Made by a program: the position numbers and the translations under genes. A stretch of 64,000 bases of DNA from Acidobacteriota bacterium (lineage in GTDB: Bacteria > Acidobacteriota > Blastocatellia > Pyrinomonadales > Pyrinomonadaceae): NCBI GenBank assembly GCA_019239425.1, contig JAFAZX010000020.1:1-64000 (forward strand), in the 5' to 3' direction. Under the pieces are notes generated by a model, which did no database searches, had not been told where the DNA came from, and was given only the letters and a program-made list of their open reading frames with translations. The first letter of the stretch is position 1; each line of letters opens with the position of its first letter. This document shows positions 40,552 through 50,830 of this stretch, in pieces.

Positions 40552-43500
40552 ATGATGGGTGTGACCCCGAGCCTCATTGACGCCCGCCTGGAGAAAGAGA
40601 AGGCATACTGGCTCGGGCGTTTGACGGGCGAATTACCCGTATCTGGCGTTCCGCTCGACAATGAAAGACCGCCTGTTTGGACAGGCCGCAAAGGCTCGGC
40701 CACGTCTCGCATCGACGCGGACACCGCGCGCCGCCTCATGGGTTTATGCGCGCACGAGGACTCGCTCATCTTCACCGTTCTGGTCGCGGCGTTACAAATC
40801 TGCCTCCACAAGTACACCGGTTGTGAAGACCTCATAGTAGGGACGACAATCCACGAGAAACACGCCGCCACCGCCGCCCTTAACAGGGTGCTGGCGCTCC
40901 GGCTTCACATCGACCCGTCGGCCTCGGTACGGCAGTTACTGCTTGAGGCGAAGAGGATGGTGGCCGAGGCGTATGCTCATCAGAAATTCCCCTTCCCCCG
41001 CATCCTGCAACTGCTCAACGTCGAGGCGCGACCGGATAGAGAAGCACTTTTCAACACGGTGATTCTGCTCTCCAACGTTAACAACCTTGAGAACGTCAGC
41101 CACCTCAAGAACGACATCACTCTGGTCTGCGCTCGCCGCGGCGACTCGCTCACGTTGACGATCTTCTACAACGATAGTCTGTTCAAAAGAGGAAGTATCC
41201 TGGTCTTCGGCCGCCACTACCGTAGGCTGCTCCGGAACATGCTGGCGGACCTCGACCGTCCGGTCGCACAACTGGCGCTGCTCTCGGCAGACAAGCAGCA
41301 GGCACTGTGCCGGCGCTTCAATCAAACGCAGTGCGAGTACCCGAAGCATAAGACGGTTCATCAACTCTTCGAGGAGCAGGTCGAGCGCACGCCGACACGC
41401 ATCGCCGCCGTCCACCGAGGCGGCCGGCTCACCTACCGCGAGCTTAACTTGCGGGCCGACCGGCTGGCGCGTCACTTGCGCCGCCTGGGTGCCGGCCCCG
41501 GCACACATATATGCGTGCTGTTACCGCGCTCAATGGGGACGCTAATCGCCCTCTTCGCTGTTCTCAAAACCGGGGCCGCCTACGTGGCGCTCGACCCGGC
41601 CCATCCGCCGCACCGGTCAGCCTTCGTCATTAATGATTCGCAGAGCCAGTTCGTCCTCACGCACAGACGGCTTGCGGACGGGCTGCCCCCGCACGGGGCG
41701 CGCGTCGTCTGTTTAGACGAGGCGGGGGCGGCCGTCGAGACGGAGGGCCGCGAAGACATGACCGGTAGCGCGGTGCCGCAAGACCTGGCGTACGTCATCT
41801 ACACGTCGGGCTCGACCGGGCAGCCGAAGGGGGTGAAGATACAGCACCGGGCGTTGGTGAACTACGTGTGGTGGGCGCGTGAAGTCTACCTGCGAGGCGA
41901 GCAACTGTCCTTTCCTCTTTACTCATCCCTGGCGTTCGACCTCACGGTCACTTCCATTTTCGTGCCCCTCGTCACAGGGGGTCGGGTGCTGGTATACGAC
42001 TCGGAGGAGAGTAGCGCGGCCCTCGAAGAAGTTGTCACCGACAACCAGGTGGAGGTCTTAAAGCTGACGCCGAGCCATCTGGCCCTGCTGGCCGAGAGGG
42101 ACAATCGAGGCAGCCGCATCAAACGTCTTATCGTGGGCGGCGAAGCGTTGTCTACCGCGTTAGCGCGGCGCATCCTCCACAGCTTCGGCGGCGGGGTCGA
42201 GATATTCAACGAGTACGGCCCGACGGAGGCGACTGTCGGCTGCACGCTCTACCGCTTCGACGCGACCAGAGCGGATCGTGCCTTCGTGCCCATCGGGCGG
42301 CCGGCGGCGAACACACAGGTCTATGTTCTGGACGAGCAACTCAACCCCGTAGCGGAGAACGTCGTCGGCGAACTCTATATCGCGGGCGACGGGCTGGCCG
42401 CCGGGTATCTTAACCGGCCCGAACTGACGAATGCGAAGTTTATCGCCAACCCCTTCCGCCAGGGAGAGAAGATGTATCGGAGCGGCGACCGGGGGCGTTG
42501 GCTCCCCGAGGGCGAGCTTGACTTCGTAGGGCGCGGGGACGAGCAGGTTAAGTTTCATGGTTACCGCGTGGAGTTGAACGAGATCAGGAGTGCCATCAAT
42601 CGTCATCCGCAAATCCGCGACAGCGTGGTGACCGTCGGGCGCGACGAGGGCGGCAATCAGGTGATGGTCGCTTACTACGCCGCGCGGCGGGAGCTGGCGA
42701 GTGGCGAGTTGCGGCAGTTCCTTGCCACCAGTGTCATCGCCGAGACGCTGCCGAACTTCTTCGTGCATCTGAGAAGACTGCCGCTCACGCTCAACGGCAA
42801 GGTCAATCACGCCGCGCTGCCGCCCGCGCGTGTAGTAAGAGAGCAGGGCGGGCGAGGTCTGGCCGAGACGTTAACGCCTGTCGAAGAGGTGTTGGCCGGC
42901 ATCTGGGCGGAGGTCTTGCGGCTGGAGCGTGTGGGCAGGCACGACAACTTTTTCGAGTTGGGTGGTCATTCGCTCCTCGGGGCGCAAGTGGTCTCCCGCG
43001 TGCGCGAGGCGTTCGGCGTGCCCGTGCCCCTCCGGAGCCTGTTCGACTCCCCCACCGTCGCCAGCCTGGGCGAACAGGTGGGACGTCTGCTCGGAACGCG
43101 CCTGCCGTCAGCCGGCTTGCCTATCAAACGTCTGCCGCAGGCCGACAGCTACCCGCTCTCCTTCGCGCAGAGCCGGATGTGGTTCCTCTCACGAGTAGAG
43201 CCGAGCAGTCCCTTCTACAACATCCCCGCCGTCGTGCGCCTCGAAGGTCAACTGAACACAGAGGCATTGACGCGGGCGCTCAACGAGGTCATCAACCGGC
43301 ACGACAGCCTGCGGACAAACTTCAAGCTCGACGGCGGTAAGCCGGCCCAGTTCATCGCGCCCGCGCGGGAACGTCACTGGCCCGTCATCGACCTGAGTGC
43401 GCTGCCCGACAAGGAGCGCGCGGCCGAGGCGCAGCGGTTGGCGCAGGAAGAGGCGCTCCGCCCGTTCGACTTAACGCGCGATTCGCTCTTCCGCCTCTCG

Positions 43501-46347
43501 CTGCTTCGGCTGACCGAGCGGGAACATATGGCGCTCGTCACGATGCACCACATCGTCTCGGATGCATGGTCTACCGACGTCCTGCTGCGCGAGGTGGCGA
43601 CGCTCTACGAGGCATACCTACAGGGCCGCCACTCGCCGCTCAAGGCATTACCACTCCGGTATGTCGATTACGCGGCGTGGGAGCGGGAGCGACTACAGGG
43701 GAGTGCGCTGACCGAACTGCTTGCCTACTGGCGCGGGCAGTTGGGAGGGGAACTAACGGCGCTGCGCCTGCCCACGGATAAGCCGGCCACGGCGCATAGT
43801 TTTCGCGGCGCGCGCTACTACTTCGAGCTGAGCGCGGAGACGAGCCGGGCGCTCAAGACGCTGTGCCGGCAGCACGGGGTCACGCTGTACATGGCCTCGC
43901 TGGCGGCCTTTCAAGTGCTGCTGCATCGCTACACCGGACAGGAAGACATCGTCGTCGTCTCGCCGGTGGCGGGGCGCGGCCGCGCCGAGACGGAAGGGCT
44001 GATAGGCTGCTTCGTCAACACTCTGGTACTGCGCACGCACCTCGGCGGCGACCCGAGTTTCGCCGAGTTGTTGCACCGCGTCCGCGAGGTCGCGCTCGCC
44101 GCCTACGCGCATCAGGACATGCCGTTCGACCGACTGGTCACGGAGTTGCAGCCCGAGCGCCGCCAGAGTCACATGCCGCTCTTTCAGGTAATGTTCGCCG
44201 TGCAGCACGCGCCGCCCGCCGAGTACAGGATGCCGGGGCTGACTCTGCGGCTGGAGAGGGTCACGAGGCGGACGGCGCAGTTCCCAATCATGCTGGTCCT
44301 CGAGGAGGCGGCGCAGGGACTTGGCGGGATGTTGGAGTACAACACCGACCTTTTCGACGCGCGGACGATTGAGCGAATGCTCGGGCACTTTCAGGAGCTG
44401 CTCGGAGGGTTGACCGCGCGCCCGCACGAGCCGATTTCAGCACCACCGCTGCTTACGCGTGCCGAGCGGCGGCGGATGCTGTTCGAGTGGAACGAGACGG
44501 CGAGCGGGCAGCCGCCTGACACGTCTGTCCACCGGCTGTTCGAGGAGCAGGCCCGCCGCCGCCCGCACGCACCCGCTTTAGTCTCGTCTCGTGAGCAACT
44601 CTCTTATCTGGAATTGGACGGCAGAGCAAACGCGTTGGCGCGGCACCTGCGCGCGCAGGGCGTGAGGGCGGAGTTGCCGGTCGCGATTCTGCTTGAGCGT
44701 TCGACCGAGATGGTTGTGGCCGCGCTCGGCATCCTGAAAGCCGGCGGGGCGTATCTGCCCCTCGACCCGGAGTGGCCGCCGGAGCGCCTCGCCCACGTCC
44801 TCGAAGACGCCGGCTTGCGCCTGCTCCTGACGCGTCGCGGTCTGGCCGACCGCGCGCGCGCGCGGGGCCTGCGCACGATCTATCTCGACGCCGACTTGAG
44901 CGAGGCCGACGACGTGCGCGAGCAAGAGCAGGCCGGCGAGTCGAGCCCGGAGAACCTTGCTTACGTCATCTGCACCTCCGGCTCGACGGGCCGCCCTAAG
45001 GCAGTGGCCGTAGAGCATCGCGCCCTGTCTAACCTCGTACAATGGCACCGGCGTTACTTTGAGGTCGGCCCCGCGGATCGTGCCACGCTGATTGCCGGCG
45101 TGGCGTTCGACGCGGCGGTATGGGAACTCTGGCCCTACCTCTGCGCCGGCGCGAGCCTCTACCTGCCGGACGACGAGCTTCGTTCCGCGCCCGAGCGGCT
45201 GCGCGACTGGCTAGTGGCGCACGACATCAGCATCTGCTTTATGCCGACTCCCCTTGCGGAGAAGGCGCTGGCGGTGGCCTGGCCTGCCGACGCTCCGCTA
45301 CGCACCCTCCTCACCGGCGGCGACAGGTTGCGCCGCCACCCGGATGCTGCGCTGGGATTTCGCCTGGTGAACAATTATGGGCCGACGGAATGTGCTGTCG
45401 TCACGACCTCCGGTATCGTCTCGCCTGACGAGGAGGCCGTGGGACTTCCCCCGCTCGGCCGTCCGATTGACAACGCTCAAGTTTACCTGCTCGACGCGCG
45501 CCTTGAGCCTGTGCCCGCCGGCCTGACGGGAGAGTTGTACATCGGCGGTCGGGGTCTGGCTAGAGGGTATCTTAATAACCCGCGGCTGACGGCCGAAAGA
45601 TTCGTGCCACATCCCTACGCCAAACGGCCGGGCGCGCGCCTCTACCGGACGGGCGACCTCGCGCGTTACCTGCACGACGGGCGGCTCGAATTTCTCGGGC
45701 GGTCAGACCAGCAGGTGAAGATCAGAGGCTTTCGCGTCGAGTTGGGTGAGGTGGAGGCGGCCATTACAGAGCACCCGGCGGTGCGCGCGGCGGTTGTCAT
45801 CGCGAAAGAAGGTGGTTTGGGCGAAAGGCACTTACTCGGTTACGTTGCGGCGGGGCCGGCGGCACCGACCGCGCGCGAGTTACGCGAGTTTCTGAAGCTG
45901 AAGCTGCCCGAGTACATGATCCCGACGGACTTCCTGCTGCTGGATCAACTGCCTTTGACGGCTGACGGCAGTAAAGTTGACCGTCGCGCCCTACCCTCCC
46001 CCGACACGGTGTCAGCACAACCCGGCGCGGCATCCTCCCCGCTTGAGCGACAGATCGCTGGCATCTGGCAAGAGGCCCTCGGCCTTGAGCACGTCGGCCT
46101 CGACGACAACTTCTTTGATATGGGCGGCCACTCGTTACTGCTGGTAGAGGTAGTCAGCAAGATGACTGAGGCGTTCGGCCGGGAGGTGTCTGTCGTCGAG
46201 GTCTTCGAGCATCCGACGGTCAGTGCGCTGGCGCGGCACTTGGGCGGTGCGAGCACTCAGAAGCCCTCGGCCCCGCACGCCCTCCAGCGGGCGGAGGCTC
46301 GTCGCGCCGCCGCGCGCCGGGCTCAACAACGCGGGGAGCGCCGCTGA
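40552..46347 (+). CDS. Nonribosomal peptide synthetase, two modules: (partial C)-A-T-C-A-T
   Basis: The protein has ~1931 residues. The ATG at 40552 gives a start just before LEKEKAYWLGRLTGELP; an in-frame ATG at 40456 adds 32 poor-quality residues. The N-terminus is only the second lobe of a condensation domain, with no HHxxxDG. Domain A1 (~266-754) has YTSGSTGQPKG, NEYGPTE and YRSGDRG. Its ten specificity positions read by eye as D-L-T-K-I-G-E-V-G-K, one change from the published Asn code. T1 has LGGHSLL (~802). C2 (~860-1296) has an intact MHHIVSDAW. A2 (~1326-1813) reads D-A-W-F-L-G-N-V-V-K, the published Leu code. T2 (MGGHSLL, ~1857) ends the protein. There are no epimerase or thioesterase domains. 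Confidence 0.93.
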   Translation: MMGVTPSLIDARLEKEKAYWLGRLTGELPVSGVPLDNERPPVWTGRKGSATSRIDADTARRLMGLCAHEDSLIFTVLVAALQICLHKYTGCEDLIVGTTIHEKHAATAALNRVLALRLHIDPSASVRQLLLEAKRMVAEAYAHQKFPFPRILQLLNVEARPDREALFNTVILLSNVNNLENVSHLKNDITLVCARRGDSLTLTIFYNDSLFKRGSILVFGRHYRRLLRNMLADLDRPVAQLALLSADKQQALCRRFNQTQCEYPKHKTVHQLFEEQVERTPTRIAAVHRGGRLTYRELNLRADRLARHLRRLGAGPGTHICVLLPRSMGTLIALFAVLKTGAAYVALDPAHPPHRSAFVINDSQSQFVLTHRRLADGLPPHGARVVCLDEAGAAVETEGREDMTGSAVPQDLAYVIYTSGSTGQPKGVKIQHRALVNYVWWAREVYLRGEQLSFPLYSSLAFDLTVTSIFVPLVTGGRVLVYDSEESSAALEEVVTDNQVEVLKLTPSHLALLAERDNRGSRIKRLIVGGEALSTALARRILHSFGGGVEIFNEYGPTEATVGCTLYRFDATRADRAFVPIGRPAANTQVYVLDEQLNPVAENVVGELYIAGDGLAAGYLNRPELTNAKFIANPFRQGEKMYRSGDRGRWLPEGELDFVGRGDEQVKFHGYRVELNEIRSAINRHPQIRDSVVTVGRDEGGNQVMVAYYAARRELASGELRQFLATSVIAETLPNFFVHLRRLPLTLNGKVNHAALPPARVVREQGGRGLAETLTPVEEVLAGIWAEVLRLERVGRHDNFFELGGHSLLGAQVVSRVREAFGVPVPLRSLFDSPTVASLGEQVGRLLGTRLPSAGLPIKRLPQADSYPLSFAQSRMWFLSRVEPSSPFYNIPAVVRLEGQLNTEALTRALNEVINRHDSLRTNFKLDGGKPAQFIAPARERHWPVIDLSALPDKERAAEAQRLAQEEALRPFDLTRDSLFRLSLLRLTEREHMALVTMHHIVSDAWSTDVLLREVATLYEAYLQGRHSPLKALPLRYVDYAAWERERLQGSALTELLAYWRGQLGGELTALRLPTDKPATAHSFRGARYYFELSAETSRALKTLCRQHGVTLYMASLAAFQVLLHRYTGQEDIVVVSPVAGRGRAETEGLIGCFVNTLVLRTHLGGDPSFAELLHRVREVALAAYAHQDMPFDRLVTELQPERRQSHMPLFQVMFAVQHAPPAEYRMPGLTLRLERVTRRTAQFPIMLVLEEAAQGLGGMLEYNTDLFDARTIERMLGHFQELLGGLTARPHEPISAPPLLTRAERRRMLFEWNETASGQPPDTSVHRLFEEQARRRPHAPALVSSREQLSYLELDGRANALARHLRAQGVRAELPVAILLERSTEMVVAALGILKAGGAYLPLDPEWPPERLAHVLEDAGLRLLLTRRGLADRARARGLRTIYLDADLSEADDVREQEQAGESSPENLAYVICTSGSTGRPKAVAVEHRALSNLVQWHRRYFEVGPADRATLIAGVAFDAAVWELWPYLCAGASLYLPDDELRSAPERLRDWLVAHDISICFMPTPLAEKALAVAWPADAPLRTLLTGGDRLRRHPDAALGFRLVNNYGPTECAVVTTSGIVSPDEEAVGLPPLGRPIDNAQVYLLDARLEPVPAGLTGELYIGGRGLARGYLNNPRLTAERFVPHPYAKRPGARLYRTGDLARYLHDGRLEFLGRSDQQVKIRGFRVELGEVEAAITEHPAVRAAVVIAKEGGLGERHLLGYVAAGPAAPTARELREFLKLKLPEYMIPTDFLLLDQLPLTADGSKVDRRALPSPDTVSAQPGAASSPLERQIAGIWQEALGLEHVGLDDNFFDMGGHSLLLVEVVSKMTEAFGREVSVVEVFEHPTVSALARHLGGASTQKPSAPHALQRAEARRAAARRAQQRGERR

Positions 46348-46394
46348 GCCATGCGAACGCTCCCTTAGTTCTACACAGGGAAGAGGTGACAAGG

Positions 46395-49300
46395 ATGACC
46401 ACACCGACCTTAGACGCGGCGACGCGTGCGGGAGAGCCGGGAGACGCGCTGGCAGTGATAGGGATGGCCGGCCGTTTCCCCGGCGCGCGGAACATCGAGG
46501 AGTTTTGGCAGAACCTGCGCGACGGCGTCGAGTCGGTCACGTTCTTCTCGGATGAAGAGTTGCTCGCCGCAGGCGTGGCGTCCGGGGTGGTGGGACGCGC
46601 GGAATACGTGAAGGCCAGAGGCGTGCTCGACGACGTGGAACTGTTCGACGCCGGCTTCTTCGACTTCACGTCGCGCGAGGCCACGATGACGGACCCGCAA
46701 CACCGCCTCTTTCTGGAGCACGCGTGGGAGGCGATGGAGCGAGCCGGCTACGCGCCCGGCAAATTCACCGAACGCGTCGGCGTCTTCGGCGGCGAGAGTC
46801 TCAGTTCTTATTTCCTTCACTACCTTTACACCAACCCGGCGTTGATTGAATCAGCGGGCGAACTGCAGACGGCCATCGGGAACGACCACGGCCATCTGGC
46901 TAACACGGTCTCCTACAAGTTGAATCTGAAAGGCCCGGCACTCAATGTCCAAACAGCCTGCTCAACTTCGTTGGTGACCGTTCACCTGGCCTGTCAGAGC
47001 CTACTGCACTACGAGTGTGACATGGCCCTGGCCGGCGGCGTCTCCGTCAGCGTGCCGCAGACGCGGGGTGCGTTTTATCAGCGCGACGGTATCGTCTCGC
47101 CCGACGGCCACTGTCGCGCTTTCGACGCCCAGGCACGGGGGACGGTAAAGGGGAGCGGCGTCGGCGTAGTGCTGCTGAAGCGCCTGACCGACGCGCTGGC
47201 CGCCGGAGACACTATCCAGGCGGTCATCAAGGCTACAGCTATCAACAACGACGGCTCGGTCAAAGTAAGCTATACCGCCCCGAGCGTCGGGGGACAGGCC
47301 GACGTGATAGCGGAAGCCCTGGCGCTGGCTGCCGTCGACCCGGCGACCGTCGGCTACGTCGAGACGCACGGCACCGGCACGGCGCTCGGCGACGCGATAG
47401 AGATAGCCGCGCTCACGCGTGCCTTTGGCGTAAGCTCCGAGGCGCGCGCGGCCTGCGCCATCGGCTCGGTCAAGACTAACGTCGGCCACCTTGATGCGGC
47501 GGCGGGCGTGGCCGGGCTCATCAAGACCGCGCTGGCACTCAAGCACAAACAGCTCCCGCCGAGCCTGCATTTCGAGCAGGCGAATCCCAACATCGATTTC
47601 TCAGGCAGCCCTTTCTACGTCAACACCAGGCTCGCCGAGTGGCGTTCAGACGGGCGGCCGCGCAGGGCGGGCGTTAGCTCTTTCGGCATCGGCGGCACGA
47701 ACGCACACGTCGTGCTCGAAGAGGCGCCCGCAAGCAGGCCGTCCGACGAATCCGCCGCCGACAAGCTGTTAGTCCTGTCGGCTAAGACCGCATCGGCACT
47801 TGAGCGGGTCACGGACAACTTAGTCAAGTTCTTGGCGCGCCACCCGGAGGCTAACCTCGCCGACGTGGCTTACACGCTTCAGGTCGGCCGGGCGGAGTTC
47901 GGCCACCGCCGCGCGCTCGCGTGCCGCGATGTGAAAGACGCACTGGGCGCGTTCACCGCGGGCGATACGAACAGGGTGCTGACCGGCCGTCACGAAGGCG
48001 GCGAGCGCCAGCCCGTATTCATGTTCCCCGGACAGGGAGGCCCATGCGGCAACATCATCCCCGGCTTATACGAGGGCGCGCCGGCGTTCCGCGAACAGGT
48101 CGATCACTGCGCGGAGATAGTCAAATCGCACCTCGGTCTAGACCTGAGTGGGTTTCTATACGCGGAGGGCCCCGAGGCCGCCGAACAACCGAAGCAGGCG
48201 GAGCTAGCACAGGTGCTCCTCTTCATTAACGAGTACGCCCTGGCCGCGCAGTGGGAGAGTTGGGGGGTGCGGCCGGGGGCGGTTGTTGGGCACAGCCTCG
48301 GCGAGTACGCCGCGGCCTGTCGGGCGGGCGTGTTCTCGCTGCCCGACGCACTGATGTTGGTTGCCGAACGCGGCCGCCTCATCCAACAACTGCCCCACGG
48401 CGCGATGCTCTTCGTGGCGCTGTCGGAGCGAGACGTAGAACCACTACTGCACGCTGAACTATCGCTGGCCGCGAGTAACGGCCCGACCTCCTGCGTGCTG
48501 GCGGGCACGTTCCAGGCGGTCGCCCGGGTCGAGCGGCAACTGGCCGAGGAAGGTTTACACTGCCAGCGGTTACACACGTCTCACGCTTTCCACTCTGCGA
48601 TGACGGAGCCCGCGCTCGCGCCGTTCCTTGAGCGCGTGCGTCAAGTCGAGCTCAGCGCGCCGCACATACCCTGCCTCTCCGGGCTGACCGGGACGTGGAT
48701 GACCGCCGACGAGGCAACCGACCCGCACTACTGGGTGCGGCACATACGCGAGACGGTTCGGTTCGCCGCGGCCGTCAAAGAGTTGTGGCAGGAGCCGGGT
48801 CGCGTACTGTTGGAAGTCGGGCCCGGGCAGACCCTCAGTGAGTTGGCGCGGCTGCCCGGCGCCCAACCCGCGCAGGTCGTGTTCTCTTCGCTGCCGCGTG
48901 CGCACGACGGGCGCTCCAACTTGACGTTGCTCCTGGAGACGGCAGGGCGTCTATGGCTGGCTGGCGTGGCTATTGACTGGCCCGGATTGCACGCGGGCGA
49001 GCGGCGCCGACGTGCCGAGCTACCCACTTATCCTTTCGAGCGGCGGCGCCATTGGGTCGAGGGCGCGCCGCCCGCCGGCGCGGCGCCGGGCGACAAAGAG
49101 GCGGCCGAAATGGCTGCGGGGCCTCTTTCGGCAGAGCAGCAGCCGCCGCCTTCCTCGCCTGACGGTCGGTACGCCCCGCCGGCAAACGAAAGGGAGCGAA
49201 TCATCATGCACATCTGGGCGGAGCTTTTCGGGCTGGAGCGTGTCGGGGCGCACGACGACTTCTTCGCACTGGGCGGCTCCTCTTTGCTCGCTTTGCAGAT

Positions 49301-49523
49301 CGCTTCACGCCTGCGCGCGCAGTTCCAGATAGCCCTGCCGTTGAGTCGGCTCTTCGCCGCGCCGACCCCGGCTAAGCTGGCGGAGGTTGTCGCCGAGAGC
49401 CAGTTGAAGGAACAGGAGGCGGAGGAGCTTGAGCTGCTGCTGGCTGAGATAGAGTCGCTCCCGGCCGATAAGGTGCAGGCTGCGCTTGCTCGCTTGCAGC
49501 CGACTCCGCACGAGCAAAGTTAA
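46395..49523 (+). CDS. Type I polyketide synthase module: KS-AT-ACP
   Basis: The protein has ~1042 residues. The ATG at 46395 has GAGG about 8 nt upstream; GTG at 46386 is an alternative. The ketosynthase has QTACSTSLV (Cys ~191) and the two His motifs ETHGTGTALGD and KTNVGHLDAAAG. The acyltransferase has VVGHSLGEYAA and SHAFHSAM; the HAFH form normally selects malonyl-CoA. The carrier domain has FFALGGSSLLALQ (Ser ~961). No ketoreductase, dehydratase or enoylreductase is present, so a beta-keto group should remain. The C-terminal helix ELELLLAEIESLPADKVQAAL probably docks to a downstream partner. It follows the NRPS by ~50 nt and probably extends its Asn-Leu dipeptide with C2. Confidence 0.94.
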   Translation: MTTPTLDAATRAGEPGDALAVIGMAGRFPGARNIEEFWQNLRDGVESVTFFSDEELLAAGVASGVVGRAEYVKARGVLDDVELFDAGFFDFTSREATMTDPQHRLFLEHAWEAMERAGYAPGKFTERVGVFGGESLSSYFLHYLYTNPALIESAGELQTAIGNDHGHLANTVSYKLNLKGPALNVQTACSTSLVTVHLACQSLLHYECDMALAGGVSVSVPQTRGAFYQRDGIVSPDGHCRAFDAQARGTVKGSGVGVVLLKRLTDALAAGDTIQAVIKATAINNDGSVKVSYTAPSVGGQADVIAEALALAAVDPATVGYVETHGTGTALGDAIEIAALTRAFGVSSEARAACAIGSVKTNVGHLDAAAGVAGLIKTALALKHKQLPPSLHFEQANPNIDFSGSPFYVNTRLAEWRSDGRPRRAGVSSFGIGGTNAHVVLEEAPASRPSDESAADKLLVLSAKTASALERVTDNLVKFLARHPEANLADVAYTLQVGRAEFGHRRALACRDVKDALGAFTAGDTNRVLTGRHEGGERQPVFMFPGQGGPCGNIIPGLYEGAPAFREQVDHCAEIVKSHLGLDLSGFLYAEGPEAAEQPKQAELAQVLLFINEYALAAQWESWGVRPGAVVGHSLGEYAAACRAGVFSLPDALMLVAERGRLIQQLPHGAMLFVALSERDVEPLLHAELSLAASNGPTSCVLAGTFQAVARVERQLAEEGLHCQRLHTSHAFHSAMTEPALAPFLERVRQVELSAPHIPCLSGLTGTWMTADEATDPHYWVRHIRETVRFAAAVKELWQEPGRVLLEVGPGQTLSELARLPGAQPAQVVFSSLPRAHDGRSNLTLLLETAGRLWLAGVAIDWPGLHAGERRRRAELPTYPFERRRHWVEGAPPAGAAPGDKEAAEMAAGPLSAEQQPPPSSPDGRYAPPANERERIIMHIWAELFGLERVGAHDDFFALGGSSLLALQIASRLRAQFQIALPLSRLFAAPTPAKLAEVVAESQLKEQEAEELELLLAEIESLPADKVQAALARLQPTPHEQS

Positions 49524-49524
49524 G

Positions 49525-50784
49525 ATGGATGACATCACCACGCGCCTCGCCTCGCTCACACCGGAGCAGCGCGAGTTACTCGAACATCGGCTCAAACGGC
49601 AGGGTCTGCACACCCCGCCGGCCGGGGCCGCCGTGCCGGATGCGGCCGGCCCGCCACGGGCCGGCCCCGGTGTCGAGGTTACTCACGACACCGCATGGCA
49701 GAGTGCGCCGCCTGCGGGAGAGATGAGTTTCGGCCTCTACTTCTTCTCGGGTGACGGCGCGCAGCTTTCGGACGACAAGTATCGCCTCATCATCGAGTGC
49801 GCGAAATTTGCCGACCGGCACGGGTTCACCGCCGTGTGGACGCCCGAGCGCCACTTCCAGAATTTCGGCGGACTTTATCCCAACCCCTCCGTCCTGAGTG
49901 CCGCGCTCGCCGTGTTGACAGAGCGCGTGGAGATTCGCGCCGGCAGTGTCGCCCTACCGCTGCATCATCCCGTGCGGGTCGCCGAGGAGTGGTCGGTCGT
50001 TGACAATCTCTCTCGAGGCCGGGTCGCCGTCTCGTTCGCATCCGGCTGGCACCCGGATGACTTCCTCTTCGCGCCCGACGCGTACGAACGGCGGAAGGAA
50101 GTGATGTACCGGCACATCGAGGTCATCCGGAAGCTGTGGGCCGGAGAGTCGACACGTCTGCCGGGCGTGGGTGGACAGGAGGTGGAGGTCAGAATGCTGC
50201 CGAGGCCCGTGCAGCAACATTTGCCCATCTGGCTCACCAGCGCCGGGAGTCCGGAGACGTGGCGCAGAGCGGGCGAGCTCGGCGCTAATGTCCTGGCCGC
50301 TTATGTCAGTTACTCGCCTGATGAGCTGGCGCGGCGCGTCGCACTTTATCGTGAGGCGCGCGCGCGGCACGGCCACGACCCGCGGACGGGAGTCGTCACG
50401 ATGATGTTGCACACTTTTGTCGGGCCAGACGACGCCGCGGTGAAAAGTATGGTGCGGCGGCCGCTGACGAACTACCTGCGCACTTACTTCAAACAATTCG
50501 AGAAGGTTCGCTTCGGCGCTGACAGTTTTCCGGAGGCGGACAAGGCGGCGCTGATGGACGCGGCCTTCGAGCACCACTTCGCGGAGCGCACGTTGATGGG
50601 CTCGCCGTCGAAGTGTGCCGGCGTCCTGGACCAGCTGGCGCGCGCAGACGTGAACGAGACAGCTTGCCTGGTCGATTTCGGCCTGCCCCTCGGTGCCGTG
50701 CTTGAGGGTCTGCACCACCTTGACGCACTCCGCCGCCACTACGCGCCGAAGCAGCCGTGCCCCCGCAGCCAGGATTTGAGTTAA
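49525..50784 (+). CDS. Natural-product luciferase-like FMN monooxygenase (MupA/Atu3671 type), stand-alone
   Basis: The protein has 419 residues and starts one base after the PKS stop. A short N-terminal helix pair (MDDITTRLASLTPEQRELLEHRLKRQGL) matches the N-terminus of the next gene and looks like a docking or linker element of NRPS/PKS lines. The bacterial luciferase-like domain begins at MSFGLYFFSG and includes FTAVWTPERHFQNFGGLYPNPSVLSAAL, SVALPLHHPVRVAEEWSVVDNLSRGRV and SFASGWHPDDF. It closely fits the luciferase-like domains often built into NRPS/PKS proteins, which are flavin monooxygenases acting on carrier-bound intermediates. The reaction here is not known. Confidence 0.9.
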   Translation: MDDITTRLASLTPEQRELLEHRLKRQGLHTPPAGAAVPDAAGPPRAGPGVEVTHDTAWQSAPPAGEMSFGLYFFSGDGAQLSDDKYRLIIECAKFADRHGFTAVWTPERHFQNFGGLYPNPSVLSAALAVLTERVEIRAGSVALPLHHPVRVAEEWSVVDNLSRGRVAVSFASGWHPDDFLFAPDAYERRKEVMYRHIEVIRKLWAGESTRLPGVGGQEVEVRMLPRPVQQHLPIWLTSAGSPETWRRAGELGANVLAAYVSYSPDELARRVALYREARARHGHDPRTGVVTMMLHTFVGPDDAAVKSMVRRPLTNYLRTYFKQFEKVRFGADSFPEADKAALMDAAFEHHFAERTLMGSPSKCAGVLDQLARADVNETACLVDFGLPLGAVLEGLHHLDALRRHYAPKQPCPRSQDLS

Positions 50785-50830
50785 GCAACCCGACCAGAGT
50801 CGAGGCGTCGGAAGTAGAAAGGAAGTAACG

